Shown here: piece after piece, positions 1-11,652 of the stretch
How the letters are laid out: each line of letters begins with the position of its first letter
How positions within the stretch are numbered: position 1 is the stretch's first letter
Source: Isoetes taiwanensis
Taxonomy: Eukaryota; Streptophyta; Lycopodiopsida; Isoetales; Isoetaceae
DNA length: 64,000 bases
Assembly: GCA_021234155.1 (NCBI GenBank)
Contig: JAJEKV010000005.1
Coordinates: 29,493,350 to 29,557,349 of the forward strand
Reading direction: 5' to 3'
Notes under the pieces: generated by a model
Database searches by the model: none
The model's input: only the letters and a program-made list of their open reading frames with translations
What the model was told of the DNA's origin: nothing
Program-made: the position numbers and the translations under genes

Positions 1-133
1 CTCGTTCGCCACAAAGTTACATATTATTATATCTCGAACGGTCTCGCTTCTCTACTTACCCCTCCAAAATGTTGAATAAAAAAAATGAAATGACTTGTTA
101 GAAAGAGCAAGCATGCTCGGTCACAGAACAACG

Positions 134-322
134 ATGGAGGCCGCATTAAAGGCACTCATCATCTTCACGTTATTCAGATTGGTAAGCAGCCGATTGAGCA
201 CCTCTTTTTATGACGTTTCCTGCCAACAGGCCCACCCTATAGTTCACACCATTATTTCTACAGCCATAAACCAAGAGCGCAGAATTGGAGCTTCCATTCT
301 TCACCTATTCTTTCACGACTGC
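134..322 (+). pseudogene. Class III peroxidase PRX1, exon 1 (gene split by LTR element)
   Basis: This is the first exon of a secretory plant (class III) peroxidase, a haem enzyme that oxidises phenolics with H2O2 in the cell wall or apoplast. The ATG at 134 gives a hydrophobic signal peptide (ALKALIIFTLF) and then the mature N-terminus LSTSFYDVSC, which is typical of the family. The distal haem motif FHDC lies at its end, so the catalytic distal His is present. The usual pattern is RLHFHDC, but here it reads HLFFHDC, so the distal catalytic Arg (Arg38 in horseradish peroxidase numbering) is replaced by His. The exon is cut right after HDC by a 9.7-kb retrotransposon. The last codons and a GTAAGT splice donor reappear at 10056-10075, and the rest of the gene is at 10160-10910. 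The family call is secure; a working product is unlikely. Confidence 0.88.
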
Positions 323-324
323 TA

Positions 325-1896
325 TGACGTTCCACATATTTATATGCCTTTTTAAGTATAAATACGTGACACGTCACTATGAATAATTAATGGCACATTA
401 ATTATTCATAAGCTAAGGTTAGCTATGTTAATAATTAAATTATAAAGGTGGAAACCTAACCTTAAACCCTAATTCGAATTTAAGGCTTAATATAATATTA
501 AAAGGGCCTAAAATTCCAAATTAGTTAATATTAGCCAACCCGGAGCTGACACCTGGCCCAAATCGATTGGGCAAGGTAGGGTTTCCATTTTGGACACCAA
601 AATTAGGGCTTTTGTGCCCCAATTCGAATTAGGAGCAATTGGAGATGGGGGGAGGGCGGAGCCGGGCCCCAATTCGGCCGGATTAATCTGTAGCTTAGGC
701 ATGTTATTGTAGGGTAGCGCCCTGTTTGGGCACTTGTTATGTGTATTTCTTCTGTTTCTCTGTGTTCTCTATGCTTTACACATGGGAACTAATCCTTGAT
801 TGCAAGGTGAGTTCTCTTTATCTCGATTACGTACTTGCTCTTAAATGATGGATTGATAGTTCTTTGCATAGTATTACTCTTGAAATGGGGAATTACGAGG
901 GGTAGAGACCTCTGAGCCCATGTATTGTAGTATGCTCCTAGATAGAGCCCTGTATTATCCCATTACTTGCGGCTGTGTACAAAGAGACCCCGGGTCATAG
1001 ATGCTATGGATTGGCTTAGCACCAAACAAGGGACCACGAGTGGTGAAGCGGGGGTGGGGTCTTGCACGAACATAAAAGGCTCCGAGACTCCTACGATGGA
1101 CTAGGCCTAATGGCCTAATGGCCCGGATGAGCTAGCGCGATCCGAGGGCCGGGTATGGGTCGACACTCCACAGGTGCGGAGAGGTGTGACCCACATGGGG
1201 CATCTGTACTTTGAGTAGATTTAGGGTGAGTAAGTGGGATGCGGATGCGGGGTGGGCCCGATGCATGCGTATTCTCTAGTCCACCCATGGAACCCGCTGT
1301 GATCACGGAAGGGGGCGCTTCCCCGACCCTGCCTCATCCGGACCGGGCGTCATGAACCGGAGTAGGCTCGGCCGGTGATACCTCGAGCCTGCGTCTCCGA
1401 AGGCTATATAGCAAAGCCATGGCGTGAATCGACCCATCGCAAAGTGTGCACGGGAGGCCCGGATGGGTGGACAACCCTAGCCGATGTTCTATGCCAGCCG
1501 AGCGCCATGTCAAGATTGGTCTGCTGATCTCTTGAGACCCTGGCCGTCGGTCGATCCTCACAGAGTGCAGCGGGGGTAGAACCATGGGTTTGGGGTGTTT
1601 TCCTTAGGATTAGATGCATATTCTTTGGCGTGGTATTTGGATGGATGTGCCACCCGCCGTGGTGGTTATTTATATATGATTTATGTTGTGTGCTAACATT
1701 TATTGAGGGCTTCAGCGGCGTAGGAGTCCCATTGAAGGCGTGGGCGAATGACACCTCCGTGTCCTTCACTCGGGCATCTTTCCATAGATGGCGGGATGAG
1801 GCGGGGGCCACTGCTCATGGCGAGATAGTGCGCCATGGGAAGGGAAAGTCCCGTATGTATACGGTAGGGGTCGTATATATATTCGAGGGGCGTCCA
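325..1896 (+). repeat. 5' LTR
   Basis: This left long terminal repeat starts with TG just after the peroxidase codons for HDC and ends in CA before the primer binding site. It matches 8466-10055 along its whole length, including the shared blocks beginning ATTAATGGCACATTAATTAT and CATGTATTGTAGTATGCTCC. The two copies differ by many short insertions and deletions, mostly near CG or C/G runs, rather than by scattered substitutions. Confidence 0.88.
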
Positions 1897-1899
1897 CGG

Positions 1900-1914
1900 T
1901 GGTATCGAGCCATG
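1900..1914 (+). other. Primer binding site (tRNA-Met type)
   Basis: TGGTATCGAGCCATG lies a few bases after the LTR end. It matches the common plant retrotransposon primer site complementary to initiator tRNA-Met (TGGTATCAGAGCC...) apart from a missing A. The position just inside the 5' LTR supports the element's + orientation. Confidence 0.75.
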
Positions 1915-2311
1915 ATTTTGGTGGACGGATCATATGCACCGCCATGTCAAACTTCGTTAGTCCGTTTAGATAGTAGGAGACCTCCAACGTAGAAAAAGTA
2001 CCCAAATCCATAAGTAGGATGAGTTTTGGCCTAAGTATGTTAGGATTGAGCTAGGTAAATAGAAAAATTCAAAATTTTAAGGTGAAGTTATGTCGAGTTT
2101 TCGGCAGAATGCAGTCCCTTTCTTTCGGAGACCATAACTCTCTTTAGGAAACTCGGATTGTGGCGATTTCTATTCCATTGCGTCCGGAACACCCTAATTA
2201 GTATAGAACACCCTTTGGCCGACCCAAAATGGAAACGATGCAGGCGCGAAACCCTAAGTGGCGGGCAGGGGGTACCCGGGTGTTGCTGGCGACGGTAGCA
2301 ACGTCGAGGTC

Positions 2312-2360
2312 CTAATTAATTAATTAAAAAAAAAAATTAATTAATTAATTAAAAAATTTT
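2312..2360. repeat. AATT-rich low-complexity palindromic tract
   Basis: Runs of (TTAA/AATT)n flank an A11 run, giving a self-complementary AT tract immediately before the SINE-like trimer. It resembles the A/T-rich tails left by retroposons, but could be simple slippage. Confidence 0.6.
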
Positions 2361-2375
2361 CTCTTTTTTTTCCCC

Positions 2376-2750
2376 CTCATTTCAAACCCATGACCTCCCA
2401 CTTCTAACCCAACAGTCTTTCCATTTTGCCAACTCTATTAATGTATGATATAATCTTCTCTCCCTTTATTATACACATCAATAATCTGTTTTGCCTAGTT
2501 AAACATCCTTTTTAGCAAAAGGTACATCCTAGGATTGAACCCCTGACCTTCTGCACCCAAGCCAACACCTTTACCAATGAGCCAACTTTCTTTTTATATA
2601 ATGTTCATATGTTTTATAAAGTTTCTTATACATATCTAATGTATTATTTCTAGACCACAACTCTTTTTAAAAGAAAAGGGGCATATTGTGGGATTGAACC
2701 CTTGACCTCCTACAACCAAGTCAGCCCCTTTACCAATAGGCTAAGTTCCT
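2376..2750 (-). mobile_element. Tandem trimer of a tRNA-derived SINE-like unit
   Basis: Three modules at about 2381-2435, 2531-2587 and 2691-2747 read on the - strand like tRNA-derived SINE heads. The middle one has an A-box-like TTGGCTCATTGGTAAAGG and, about 30 nt on, a B-box-like GGGGTTCAATCC. The outer two keep the same layout with substitutions. Spacing is ~153-158 bp head to tail, and the linkers share a CTTTTTA...AAAAGG stretch. This architecture is that of plant Au-like/tRNA SINEs; the tandem trimer arrangement is unusual. Family assignment is inferred. Confidence 0.55.
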
Positions 2751-5208
2751 CTATCAAGGAATATAACAGTTCTCATTTTATTTATAGTGGCTCTGTTTTC
2801 TATTTAAATTAAAAGACTGCCTTTCATAGATCCACGTTGTGGAGGCAACAACTCCACCGGAGCAAGCTCTTTTCGCCATAGCCGCCGGAGCAAGCTCTCT
2901 TGCCATAGCCGCCAGAGTAAGCAATCTTGGCATAGCCACGGGAGTCGACCTCTCTGAAGTAGTCGGCCAGGATAAGCTGTTAACCATATATAAAGCTAGT
3001 ATCCCTAGGAATAAACCGACCAAATGAAGCAGCGTAATCTAGCAAGTCCGCCAACTTGTTATGATAACATCAAATCACTTGGTGGGACTAATTCGAATTT
3101 AATTAACAATGACAGGGCAACTCTCTAGAATAGCAGCATGTGTTATATCCTTGGATCGGTTTGGATTCCTTTGATCCTACCATCCTTCAATATTCCTTCT
3201 CATTGGTCTTGTTCTTTTTTTATGGACCACTTCCTAGATCATGACACATACTGCATGTACGTAATGAGTCCTTGTGTTGGGTACAAACCTTGGTATCATT
3301 ACGTACCAAACTTCACCGCCTATATGGCTATGAGTAGTTATCGCACCACCGCTGTCAAATTGATGTGATCTACCCTCTTTGGACTTGTTCTCCCATTACA
3401 TTCCAATGGCCTCCAACCATTGTTGACTAATCATCCCCTTCACGCTATCTAGATCGCGTTAAGGTTTTTCCAACTATTATTTTAGTGCCTAAACGTCATT
3501 GAGTTCATAAAATGAACTTACATATTCCAAGGGATTACGTCAAGATCCAGGGGACCGTACCACCCAAAAGACCTTTCACGATAGGCCTCCTCCGGTCCGA
3601 GGAGATCTTGTATTCAAGTCTCTAGGGGTCCGTCATATGTCCTCATGGACGATGCCAATATGGCATGATGTACAAATGATGTCTACCTATCTATCTGTTT
3701 ATTAAAAATGTCCTTGGTGAATTCAATTCACCATGTTGTCCTAGGACATGCAAGTCTTCTTCCCTGAGCTATACACCAAATCTTTAAAGAGTTTTTCAGC
3801 TCTTGCTGCCTTTCAAGCCGCAGGTATACCTTTGCATGTTAGCAAAGACTACCCTTCATGTTAGGAAATAACCTTCCTATCCATATTACTAAATATCATT
3901 CATAAGGATCCTTTATTCCTTCTCTTCTTCAATATGTTTTCTACGTCTATGATCGATTTTCAGTATACCGACCCTTACGCCTGCCACAGCGTACACATTT
4001 CACCGCTTGGTTGTGGCCTTTATTCAGTAGAGTCACCAATCCATTTACTCCTTTATGTATTCATTAATCGTCCTGTGGCTTTTAAGCCGCTATTATATGT
4101 TCCATATATTGTTGACCCACCTATCATTGGGGGTTATGAGTTAACCCTGGAAATGTTAATTATTACATTCCTTTGTCATGATGCTATCACATTGTTGTAG
4201 CATTCCCAATGACTTGGCATCCTCGGTAAAGCCATAGTCATGGCCTAAGAGCGGGTGAGCCTTCGTATTAATCGTAAATTACCCAGAGTCATCAAGGTGC
4301 ACACTGGTATTTTGTGAGCCTTTCTACAATTACCTATGTTTGAGATAACTTGGGACTTGTATCCATGTTCGAGTCCTATACAACTTACACCTCCATGTAA
4401 GTTAGGATCATGTGGGAAAGCTAGTTTTAGGTGTCTATTCAAGACACATTTTAACTTTTAGCATGTAACTCCTATTTGATACCTATCCTGGAATTGTACT
4501 ATTGTACTATTCAACCCCCTCATCTTAAGCTTCATTCTATTGGCCGTTGACATTTATTTCAGGTGCCAACTCGACATCCTACCTTAGCCTACAATGGGTG
4601 AATGTTGTTTGCTCATCAAGAACATACTCTAGACCCTTTATGAGTAACTTTGGGATACACTCGTCTTTCTCTCCTTGTGTCCCCCTTAGATTACCTCTCA
4701 AAGATGTTTATCATTATCATGCATGCTATGTACATAACAAACATATATCCTCATCCCACAATGCTAGAGCTCTGCTCTAACTTAGCTGAAATGTAACCTT
4801 CAGAGTTCTTATGATGTGGTTGTACCACCTACTTCCCAAATGGGGCGGGGGCCAACTCTATGTCAGGACTTGTACATCTTGATGTATTCATTAATGCGGT
4901 GAGTGTGATGACGTGACCTGGCCGAGGGTTGCTGATGGCCCGACTTTTCCGTTTTATCTTATCTACATACATTTACCTTTTTGTTACGGTGATGTTTGAT
5001 CTCGGATTTCGGTCCTTAAATCTTCTTATGATAAGTATGTCAAATGCACCTTGGTGTTTTAAACTCTTCTATGTTTTAAGCTTTCATGCTATTACCTTTG
5101 GAAATAAGGAATTAGCTTCCTTTTTATGTATACTTCCTTCTATTCGGTTTTAGATTAAGCCGTCATTTGTTTAACTAACCCCAATCACCGAGGACTGACA
5201 TTATTTCT

Positions 5209-5290
5209 AAGAGGGGAGAATGTGGACGTTTCATGTATTTATACGGTATCATGATATAAATAGCTGACCGTCACCCAATAAAAATACGCC
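5209..5290 (+). other. Internal purine tract plus LTR-like start of a related element
   Basis: AAGAGGGGAGAA at 5209-5220 is followed by TGTGGACGTTTCATGTATTT. This parallels the junction of the host element at 8450-8480 (purine tract GTATGGGGAGAAT, then TGGCGTTCCACATATTTAT). Both continue into ATAAAT...GACCGTCAC. It therefore looks like the 3' tract and LTR start of a diverged relative lying within the larger element. No partner LTR was found. Confidence 0.5.
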
Positions 5291-8200
5291 ACCATGGAGT
5301 ATCTTAACCTAAGGGGTTGACCTAAAGGGATGAATTTAAACTTATGGTACTTTAACCCGTGACATAAACTATAATTTTCCCATGGAATTATGCCATAGTT
5401 CCAAAGGTTTCTACCGGTCCAAGGCCTTTTCTAAAGGTTCCTTCGATTAATTTGCGTTTAGCCATGTTTTGTCACACCTAACCTATTTTTCTTAAGTTAG
5501 CATGTCAACCTCAACTTTTGATCCCTTTGAATGTTGTCGTCTTTGGCTCCCTCATAATGAAGCGGAGGCACTAAAACCTCCTGGTCTTCTAATAGGAAAA
5601 CCCAATGTTTCAATCTTTGTTAGTAACCGCCATATGATTATCCAATTCCTTACCCTCTTAAGGGTTTCAAAGTCATAATCTCTAGCGGGTCTATCTTGCA
5701 TAAGGCAACGGATCCTCCGACCTCTACTTCCGTACCTACAATTGTTCCCCCCGAGTAGGGTAACTCTTAGGATATATGGAACTGCTGGTCTATATAATCT
5801 CACCCCTTCTGATCTATACCTCCCGTCTTGATTAGCGCTCGGGACATGGAATTTATATCTATTGCCCTCTTCTCGGTTATCCCTAAAGATGTAATCACCA
5901 AAGTCGTCGTACTCCTTCTTCTCTTCTGTCAAGGGGACGCGATTTGATACATCTTTTTATTCCCAAAACTAAATGAATGCTCTCAGCCTATAACGTTGAA
6001 GTAATTCATTCATATCTGGAACCTTTGAGTAGTTAACCTCTCATTATTATCGGTTATTCCAATACCGTTCCAACCATCCTCGGGATGTTCTTCAATGTGA
6101 CGTCACCGTATATGCTAGACTTACTCTAGCTATTCTCATTGATTTAAACTCTTCTCATCTCCCTTAGTAATAGCTTGAGTGCATATCTCTGGTGGATCAT
6201 ACCTTAACCCAATATCTTCGTATATAAGCATATCATTATGCTTCTTCTGTAAACATTGTCACGTAACATGCCACCAGCCTTGTACGAATATTCTACCATC
6301 TTCCAATATGACATACATTTGGATGTCACAATCGACATCCTTGATATCCTCGCTAGTGTAGTATTTGACACTACTAAGTCCTTCCAACATCCAAGACCGC
6401 TACGTTGTTATTATATGATATAGTAATATGTGTGCACCAACCTTAAGTCTATACTCATATGTAACTCGTTGACATAGGCATCTAGCTATATTCATACTTG
6501 CGGCCAACTTATTTCCTCAACTTGGTTATCTAGTATCATACACATGTTGTGGTTTTGACACCACTGCCTTAGTTTGCCTTCCTCCTCAAGCTCTAGTCAT
6601 TACTTTCGTATTTCTTTTAGTTATGTTTTACTATTAAATGGTCCTAGTACATATATACCAACGCGGAATTACTCCTCGGGATACACACACACGATACCAA
6701 GTCCAGAGCACATCCTCCTTGGTGAGATGTTCATTGGGCGCCTACCTTGTTCATACTCCAGACTTCCGTATATTCAACGTGTCATTCCAAACTCTCTATA
6801 TTTGAAACGTTGTTTACAACAACTTTCAAGCACCTCTTGTCTCCCACTTGTCATGTGGGTATATTACTTTCGTCGGTTGCGCCTGCTCCTACCAATTGTC
6901 GTCTTCTCTTCACCTTGTGTGCAACTACGTTCCACGCTATTGTCCAGTCTTTTATTCAGCATCTTGATGCTCCCGACCGACATAAGATGTGGCCATTTCC
7001 TTAATTTATATATCATGCATAATGCTCCTGTATTTAACCAACATCATTTAAGCGTATCCATATCGTTACGTGGTCTTCTTTCTCGTCTATAATCTTGCCT
7101 CTTTATTGCACACCTCAGGAACAACAATCTCCTTGGGAAACGCAATATATGCATAAATCCTTAATCCGTACTTTATGGATCCGCCTCCTCATATCACATT
7201 ATTCTCTACCTTTCCACGCATCATACCTCCATTCAAGTAGCAATAGCTATAAAATGTCGAAACCTACACTTCTGAAGTGGTCTTCCTTTCAGGAGCTCGG
7301 TACTTATAATTCAGATCCACCTTAGTATAGTACCTCTCTAACGGGATCGATGGTAGATAATCATAAACCACTTCTCCATCAGACATATGGTGCTATATCC
7401 AGTCTCCTTCTACATGGAATTGCAATATCCATCATTATATAATAGCCTCCAGCGGGACCAGACATGTCTTCAAGTGGACACCATAGTCACAAACTGTCAT
7501 ACGTGATGGGGGAGGATTGCATGGCCAATAGCACTGCCAGATAGCGACCCGGGCGGTACCAGTTACGTTGAATGTATCTGTGAGATGTACCTGTAAGTAT
7601 AAGAGTGTCGGTATGTGTGACAAATTTACGAAAATAATAATAATATGAATAAGTAACTCAAAGGCGTACCGACGTGAATATAACCTATGGTTAAGATAGA
7701 CTAGAATAGAGTGAGCATATGGAAACATTAAAGATAATTAAAAGGAACTATTTAAACACATAATCAAACATAACAAAAAGGGAGATAATTATGTATATCT
7801 TATACAAACGAGAGAATAACTAGACTTAGATTATCTTAGAAGGTTATGAATAGTAATTGATGAAGAACGTGTCCCCTGGAGTTCATATTAGAGTACTGGG
7901 CATAAAAGTGTCGAATCTGATGACGATATAATTGTATTAAAGGGTAAGTCTAAATGTGAGGGGCATGTCATCAAACGAGGGTAGGGCCTTATGAGTTGTC
8001 AAAGCGATAACAAAATAGGAAAACAAAATTACGATACAAAATTAAATTAAGCATTTTGTAATTAAATGGATTGCAAAGCGACGAGAGAATATAATACATA
8101 TAAACAAAAGTTAATATCATTAGAATCACTTTCTACTAAACAATGCGAGCTTAATAACTCCGCATTATAATATAAGAACAAATAGAAGTTGCTTGTGTCT

Positions 8201-8449
8201 ATACCTGTCCATATATATAATCAATTACACGTGTGTATAGAAAGAATGAATTCAAAATTAGCTATACTCTGAAATAAAGTGAGACTTCCACACATCTGAT
8301 TTATTCACTTTTGGCGATCCTTGAACATGACAAAGTCTGGTGTGACCTATAATCTCACGCTATCTCTTTAAGGAGGGAGACTTCCTTCCAATGTATGATG
8401 TATTGCCCACAACAAGAGTAGTCTTGATGCCGAGGGCGGCATCACTTTT

Positions 8450-8463
8450 AAGTATGGGGAGAA
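8450..8463 (+). other. Polypurine tract before 3' LTR
   Basis: AAGTATGGGGAGAA directly precedes the TG that opens the 3' LTR at 8466. Its purine content and position are those of the plus-strand priming site of LTR retrotransposons. Confidence 0.7.
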
Positions 8464-8465
8464 TA

Positions 8466-10055
8466 TGGCGTTCCACATATTTATCGCCTTTTTAAGTATA
8501 AATCGTGACCGTCACTATGAATAATTAATGGCACATTAATTATTCATAAGCTAAGGTTAGCTATGTTAATAATTAAATTATAAAGGTGGAAACCTAACCT
8601 TAAACCCTAATTCGAATTTAAGGCTTAATATAATATTAAAAGGGCCTAAAATTCCAAATTAGTTAATATTAGCCAACCCGGAGCTGCCACCTGGCCCAAA
8701 TCGATTGAGCAAGGTAGGGTTTCCATTTTGGACACCCAAATTGGGACTTTTATTGCCCCAATTCGAATTAGGAGCAATTGGAGATGGGGGAGGAGGGCGT
8801 GAGCCTGGGCACCCTTTGACAAATCGAGATGGAGCCATCCCGGCCCGATCGGACGGTTAGTCAAGCTTACCGTTTGTGTTATCGTAGGGTGGCGCCCTGT
8901 TGGGCACTTGTTATGTGTATTTCTTCTGTTTCTCTGTGTTCTCTATGCTTTACTGTAGGAACTAACCCTTGATTGCAAAGGTGAGTTCTCTTTATCTCAC
9001 GACGTACTTGCTCTTAAATGATGGATTGATAGTTCTTTGCATAGTATTACTCTTGAAATGGGGAATTACGCTGGGGTAGAGACCTCTCGAGCCCATGTAT
9101 TGTAGTATGCTCCTAGATAGAGCCCTGTATTATCCCATTACTTGCGGCTGTGTACAAGAGACCAACGGGTCATAGATGCTATGGATTGGCTTAGCACCAA
9201 ACAAAAGGGACCGCGATTGGTGAAGGGGTGGGGTCTTGCACGAACATAAAAGGCTCACGAGACTCCTACACGGTGGACTAGGCCTAAATAGGCGGTGAGC
9301 TTAGCGCGATCCAAAGGGTATGTCCGACACTCACAGGTGCAGAGGTGTGACATGGGGCATCACGTACTTTGAGTAGATTTAGGGCAAGTAAGTTGGTCAC
9401 GGATGCGGGGGTGTTGATGCGGCGTACGTATTCTCTAGTCCACCCATGGAACCACCGTGATCGCGGAGGGGATCTTTCCACTGACCTGCCTCATCAGGAT
9501 CGGAGGCGTCATGAACCTGGAGTAGGCTCGGCAGGGTGATACCTAAGGCTGCGTCTCAGTAAGGCTATAGCAAAGCCATAGCGTGAATCGACCCATCGCA
9601 AAGTGTGCCACGGGAGGAGGGCGAATGGAGTGGACAACCCTAGCCGATGTTCTATGCCATAGCGCCATGTCAAGATTGGTCTGGCGATCTCTTGAGACCT
9701 AGTCGGTCGGTCGATCCTCCTTTGGAGTCCGAGGCGGGGTAGAACCATGGGTTTGGGGTGTTTTCCTTAGGATTAGATGCATATTCTTTGGCGTGGTATT
9801 TGGATGGATGTACCACCCTGCCGTGGTGGTTATTTATATATGATTTATGTTGTGTGCTAACATGTATTCAGCTTCCGCGGCGTAGGAGTCCCATTGAAGG
9901 CGTGGGCGAATGACACCTCCGTGTCCTTCACTTTCGGGCATCTTTCCATAGATGGCCGGGATAGACGGAGGAGCCTGCTCATGAGATGAGTCGCCATGGG
10001 AGGAAAGAATCCCCGTATGTATATGGTAGGGGGTCATATATATTCGAGGGCGTCA
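8466..10055 (+). repeat. 3' LTR
   Basis: This second long terminal repeat is homologous to 325-1896 and ends in GGGCGTCA. Immediately after it come the peroxidase bases GTTAAC (Val-Asn) and the splice donor GTAAGT at 10070, so the element sits between codon Cys of HDC and the exon/intron border. Confidence 0.88.
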
Positions 10056-10910
10056 ACCGCGCCGTTAACGTAAGTGCTTAACGCATTGGTCCATTAACGT
10101 ACGCGTATTCCCCTTTCAATATACATTTTTTAACATACGTATGCCCCATGGGTTTGTAGGGTTATGATGGATCAATCCTTCTTGATGACACTCCCACATT
10201 TATCGGTGAGAAGACTGCGAATCCTAACCTCAACTCTATCCGCGGTTTTGACATCATCGACTCCATCAAGTCTGTGCTTGAGACTTTTTGCCCCAGATCC
10301 GTCTCGTGTGCTGACATTCTTGCTATGGCCACCCTAGAGTCTGTCACCCAACTTGGTGGCCCATCATGGGATCTTGCCCTTGGTAGGAAGGATAGTAGAA
10401 GTGCTAGCAAAGAACTTGCTAATATTCCTCCTAACTCCACCCTATGGATGCTTCTTGCCAAATTTGGTTCCAAGGGCTTATCATGTCAAGACCTAAGTGC
10501 CCTCTCTGGTGCCCACACAATTGGGGTTGCCCGATGTGCCACATTTCGTGACCGCCTTTATGGCTTTCGCGGGTTGGATACGCCCGATCCTCATATGGAT
10601 CCTATGTTTTTGGCATTTCTACAAAGTCAATGTCCCAAAGATGGGTAAACTTGTCCCTCTAGATTTCATGTCACCTGGCTTCTTCGACAATGGCTACTTT
10701 AAGAATGTGTTGGCCCAACATGGTGTTCTTAACTCCGATCAAGAACTCAACACTGGTGGTGGTTGTAAATTTGTCAACACATATGCGTTGGATCCTAGAA
10801 GCTTTTTCCTTGACTTTGCCAATGCAATGGTGAAGCTTGACAACTTCGCTCCACCTTTTGGGTTTGATGGAGAAGTTCGTATCAATTGTCACTTTGTCAA
10901 TGCAAATTAG
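10056..10910 (+). pseudogene. Class III peroxidase PRX1, end of exon 1 and exon 2
   Basis: After the LTR, Val-Asn and a GTAAGT donor (10070) close exon 1. A ~90-bp intron ends in TTGTAG (10159), and exon 2 starts in phase 0 with GYDGSILLDD. Family landmarks follow in order: RGFDIIDSIK, VSCADILAMA, LGGPSWDLALGRKDS, the proximal haem-ligand motif LSGAHTIG, QSQCPKDG, FDNGYFKNVL, LNSDQEL, DFANAMVK and the final INCHF, ending in a stop at 10908-10910. Two defects are visible. The frame stops at GGGTAAAC (~10645) and continues in another frame, a one-base shift. The Cys that normally pairs with the HDC Cys (GCDGS) is Tyr (GYDGS). There is no intron before LGGP, unlike PRX2 and PRX3. With the R-to-H change in exon 1 this is most likely a pseudogene, although the frameshift alone could be a sequence error. 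Confidence 0.88.
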
Positions 10911-11284
10911 TTTCATTCATGGAAGATTTGTTTGTAATTTAGAGGGGACATATTACTATACTTCAAGAGCATTTCGTGAAAGACATGTTATTTGCAATGT
11001 GTTGCAAAAAGCATGTCCTATCTTACAATCAAACTTGGAATTGGATTACAGCATAATGTTTCCACTTTATGAAGGATGTCACAGTAGTTACATATATAAC
11101 AGAAGAATAAGTATGTAATGTACCGATCGGTTAGGGATTGGCAGGTTTCTTCGATTTCAAGAGCAGTGCCGAAGAGTCAAACTACCCATTTTAGACATGG
11201 CATTACTAAAGTCATTGAAGAAGGCTCTAGAATTTCCAAACATATAATCTAACAAAGGGAGTTACCAGCAAGCAAGCGATCAGA
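10911..11284. other. PRX1 3' flank
   Basis: This AT-rich sequence follows the peroxidase stop and is probably its 3' untranslated region and intergenic DNA. No further gene or repeat was recognised here. Confidence 0.4.
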
Positions 11285-11384
11285 ATTAAGAACACCTCCA
11301 CCATTTAGAAGGTTTTGAAGTAGTTGGAATCAAAAAGAACGGTTTGCTTGATCGGCTCCCCAAAATTAAGTCCGGGGAGCGCCC

Positions 11385-11652
11385 GGGTTCGCCCAAGTGA
11401 ACCCCGAAAGTCGCCAGCGGGCAGGTAGGATAGCCGGGTGAACTGCACTCGGCGTGGCGTCTGGCGTGGCAATATACCCTCACAGGGTTCGCCCAGCGAA
11501 CCTGGACCGGGGTTAGCCGTGCGTCGCGATATGCTTTGGGCTGCCTGGGGGGTTCGCCCAAGCGAACCCCTGGGAGGAGCCTCTGAGGCCAATCGTCTTG
11601 CGGATTAGTAGGAGCATTTAATACCCCCTGCGGGGTTAAGCCAAGCGAACCC
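11385..11652. repeat. Hairpin-motif cluster A (GGTTCGC..GCGAACC)
   Basis: Four copies of a short interrupted palindrome occur at about 11385, 11485, 11550 and 11632. The best is GGTTCGCCCAAGCGAACC, with 7-bp arms GGTTCGC and GCGAACC around a CCAA loop. Copies are spaced 65-100 bp apart in an unusually GC-rich stretch (11340-11740). Arms are conserved while the sequence between copies is not. The same motif returns in cluster B. Confidence 0.7.

Larger units (their letters stand above)
1915..8449. other. Internal region of the LTR element, no recognisable polyprotein
   Basis: About 6.5 kb separates the primer site and the purine tract. Open frames are short (longest about 170 codons at 6574-7092 on + and 126 codons at 5552-5932 on -) and none shows a CCHC knuckle, D-S/T-G protease, integrase HHCC/DDE or YxDD reverse transcriptase motif. 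Long TC-rich stretches around 3130-4200 and 6180-7330 may be decayed coding sequence. Separately described inside it are an AATT-rich tract, a SINE-like trimer and a second LTR start. At 2866-2945 there are imperfect copies of GGAGCAAGCTCT followed by GCCATAGCCGCC. Confidence 0.5.
323..10055 (+). mobile_element. LTR retrotransposon inserted in PRX1
   Basis: Two ~1.58-kb direct repeats (325-1896 and 8466-10055) bound about 6.6 kb of internal sequence. Both begin TG with GTTCCACATATTTAT nearby and end in CA. A tRNA-Met-type primer binding site follows the first repeat and a purine tract precedes the second. Together these define an LTR retrotransposon on the + strand. The flanks show a possible 5-bp target duplication with one mismatch (ACTGC at 318-322, ACCGC at 10056-10060). 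I recognise no gag, protease, integrase or reverse transcriptase in the interior, so it is either a non-autonomous (LARD-like) element or too degraded to read. It sits in the same orientation as the host peroxidase. Confidence 0.88.

Noticed and set aside
6574-7092. 172-codon open frame inside the LTR element
   Set aside because: Ser/Leu/Tyr-rich with no domain, in TC-rich DNA that is open by composition.
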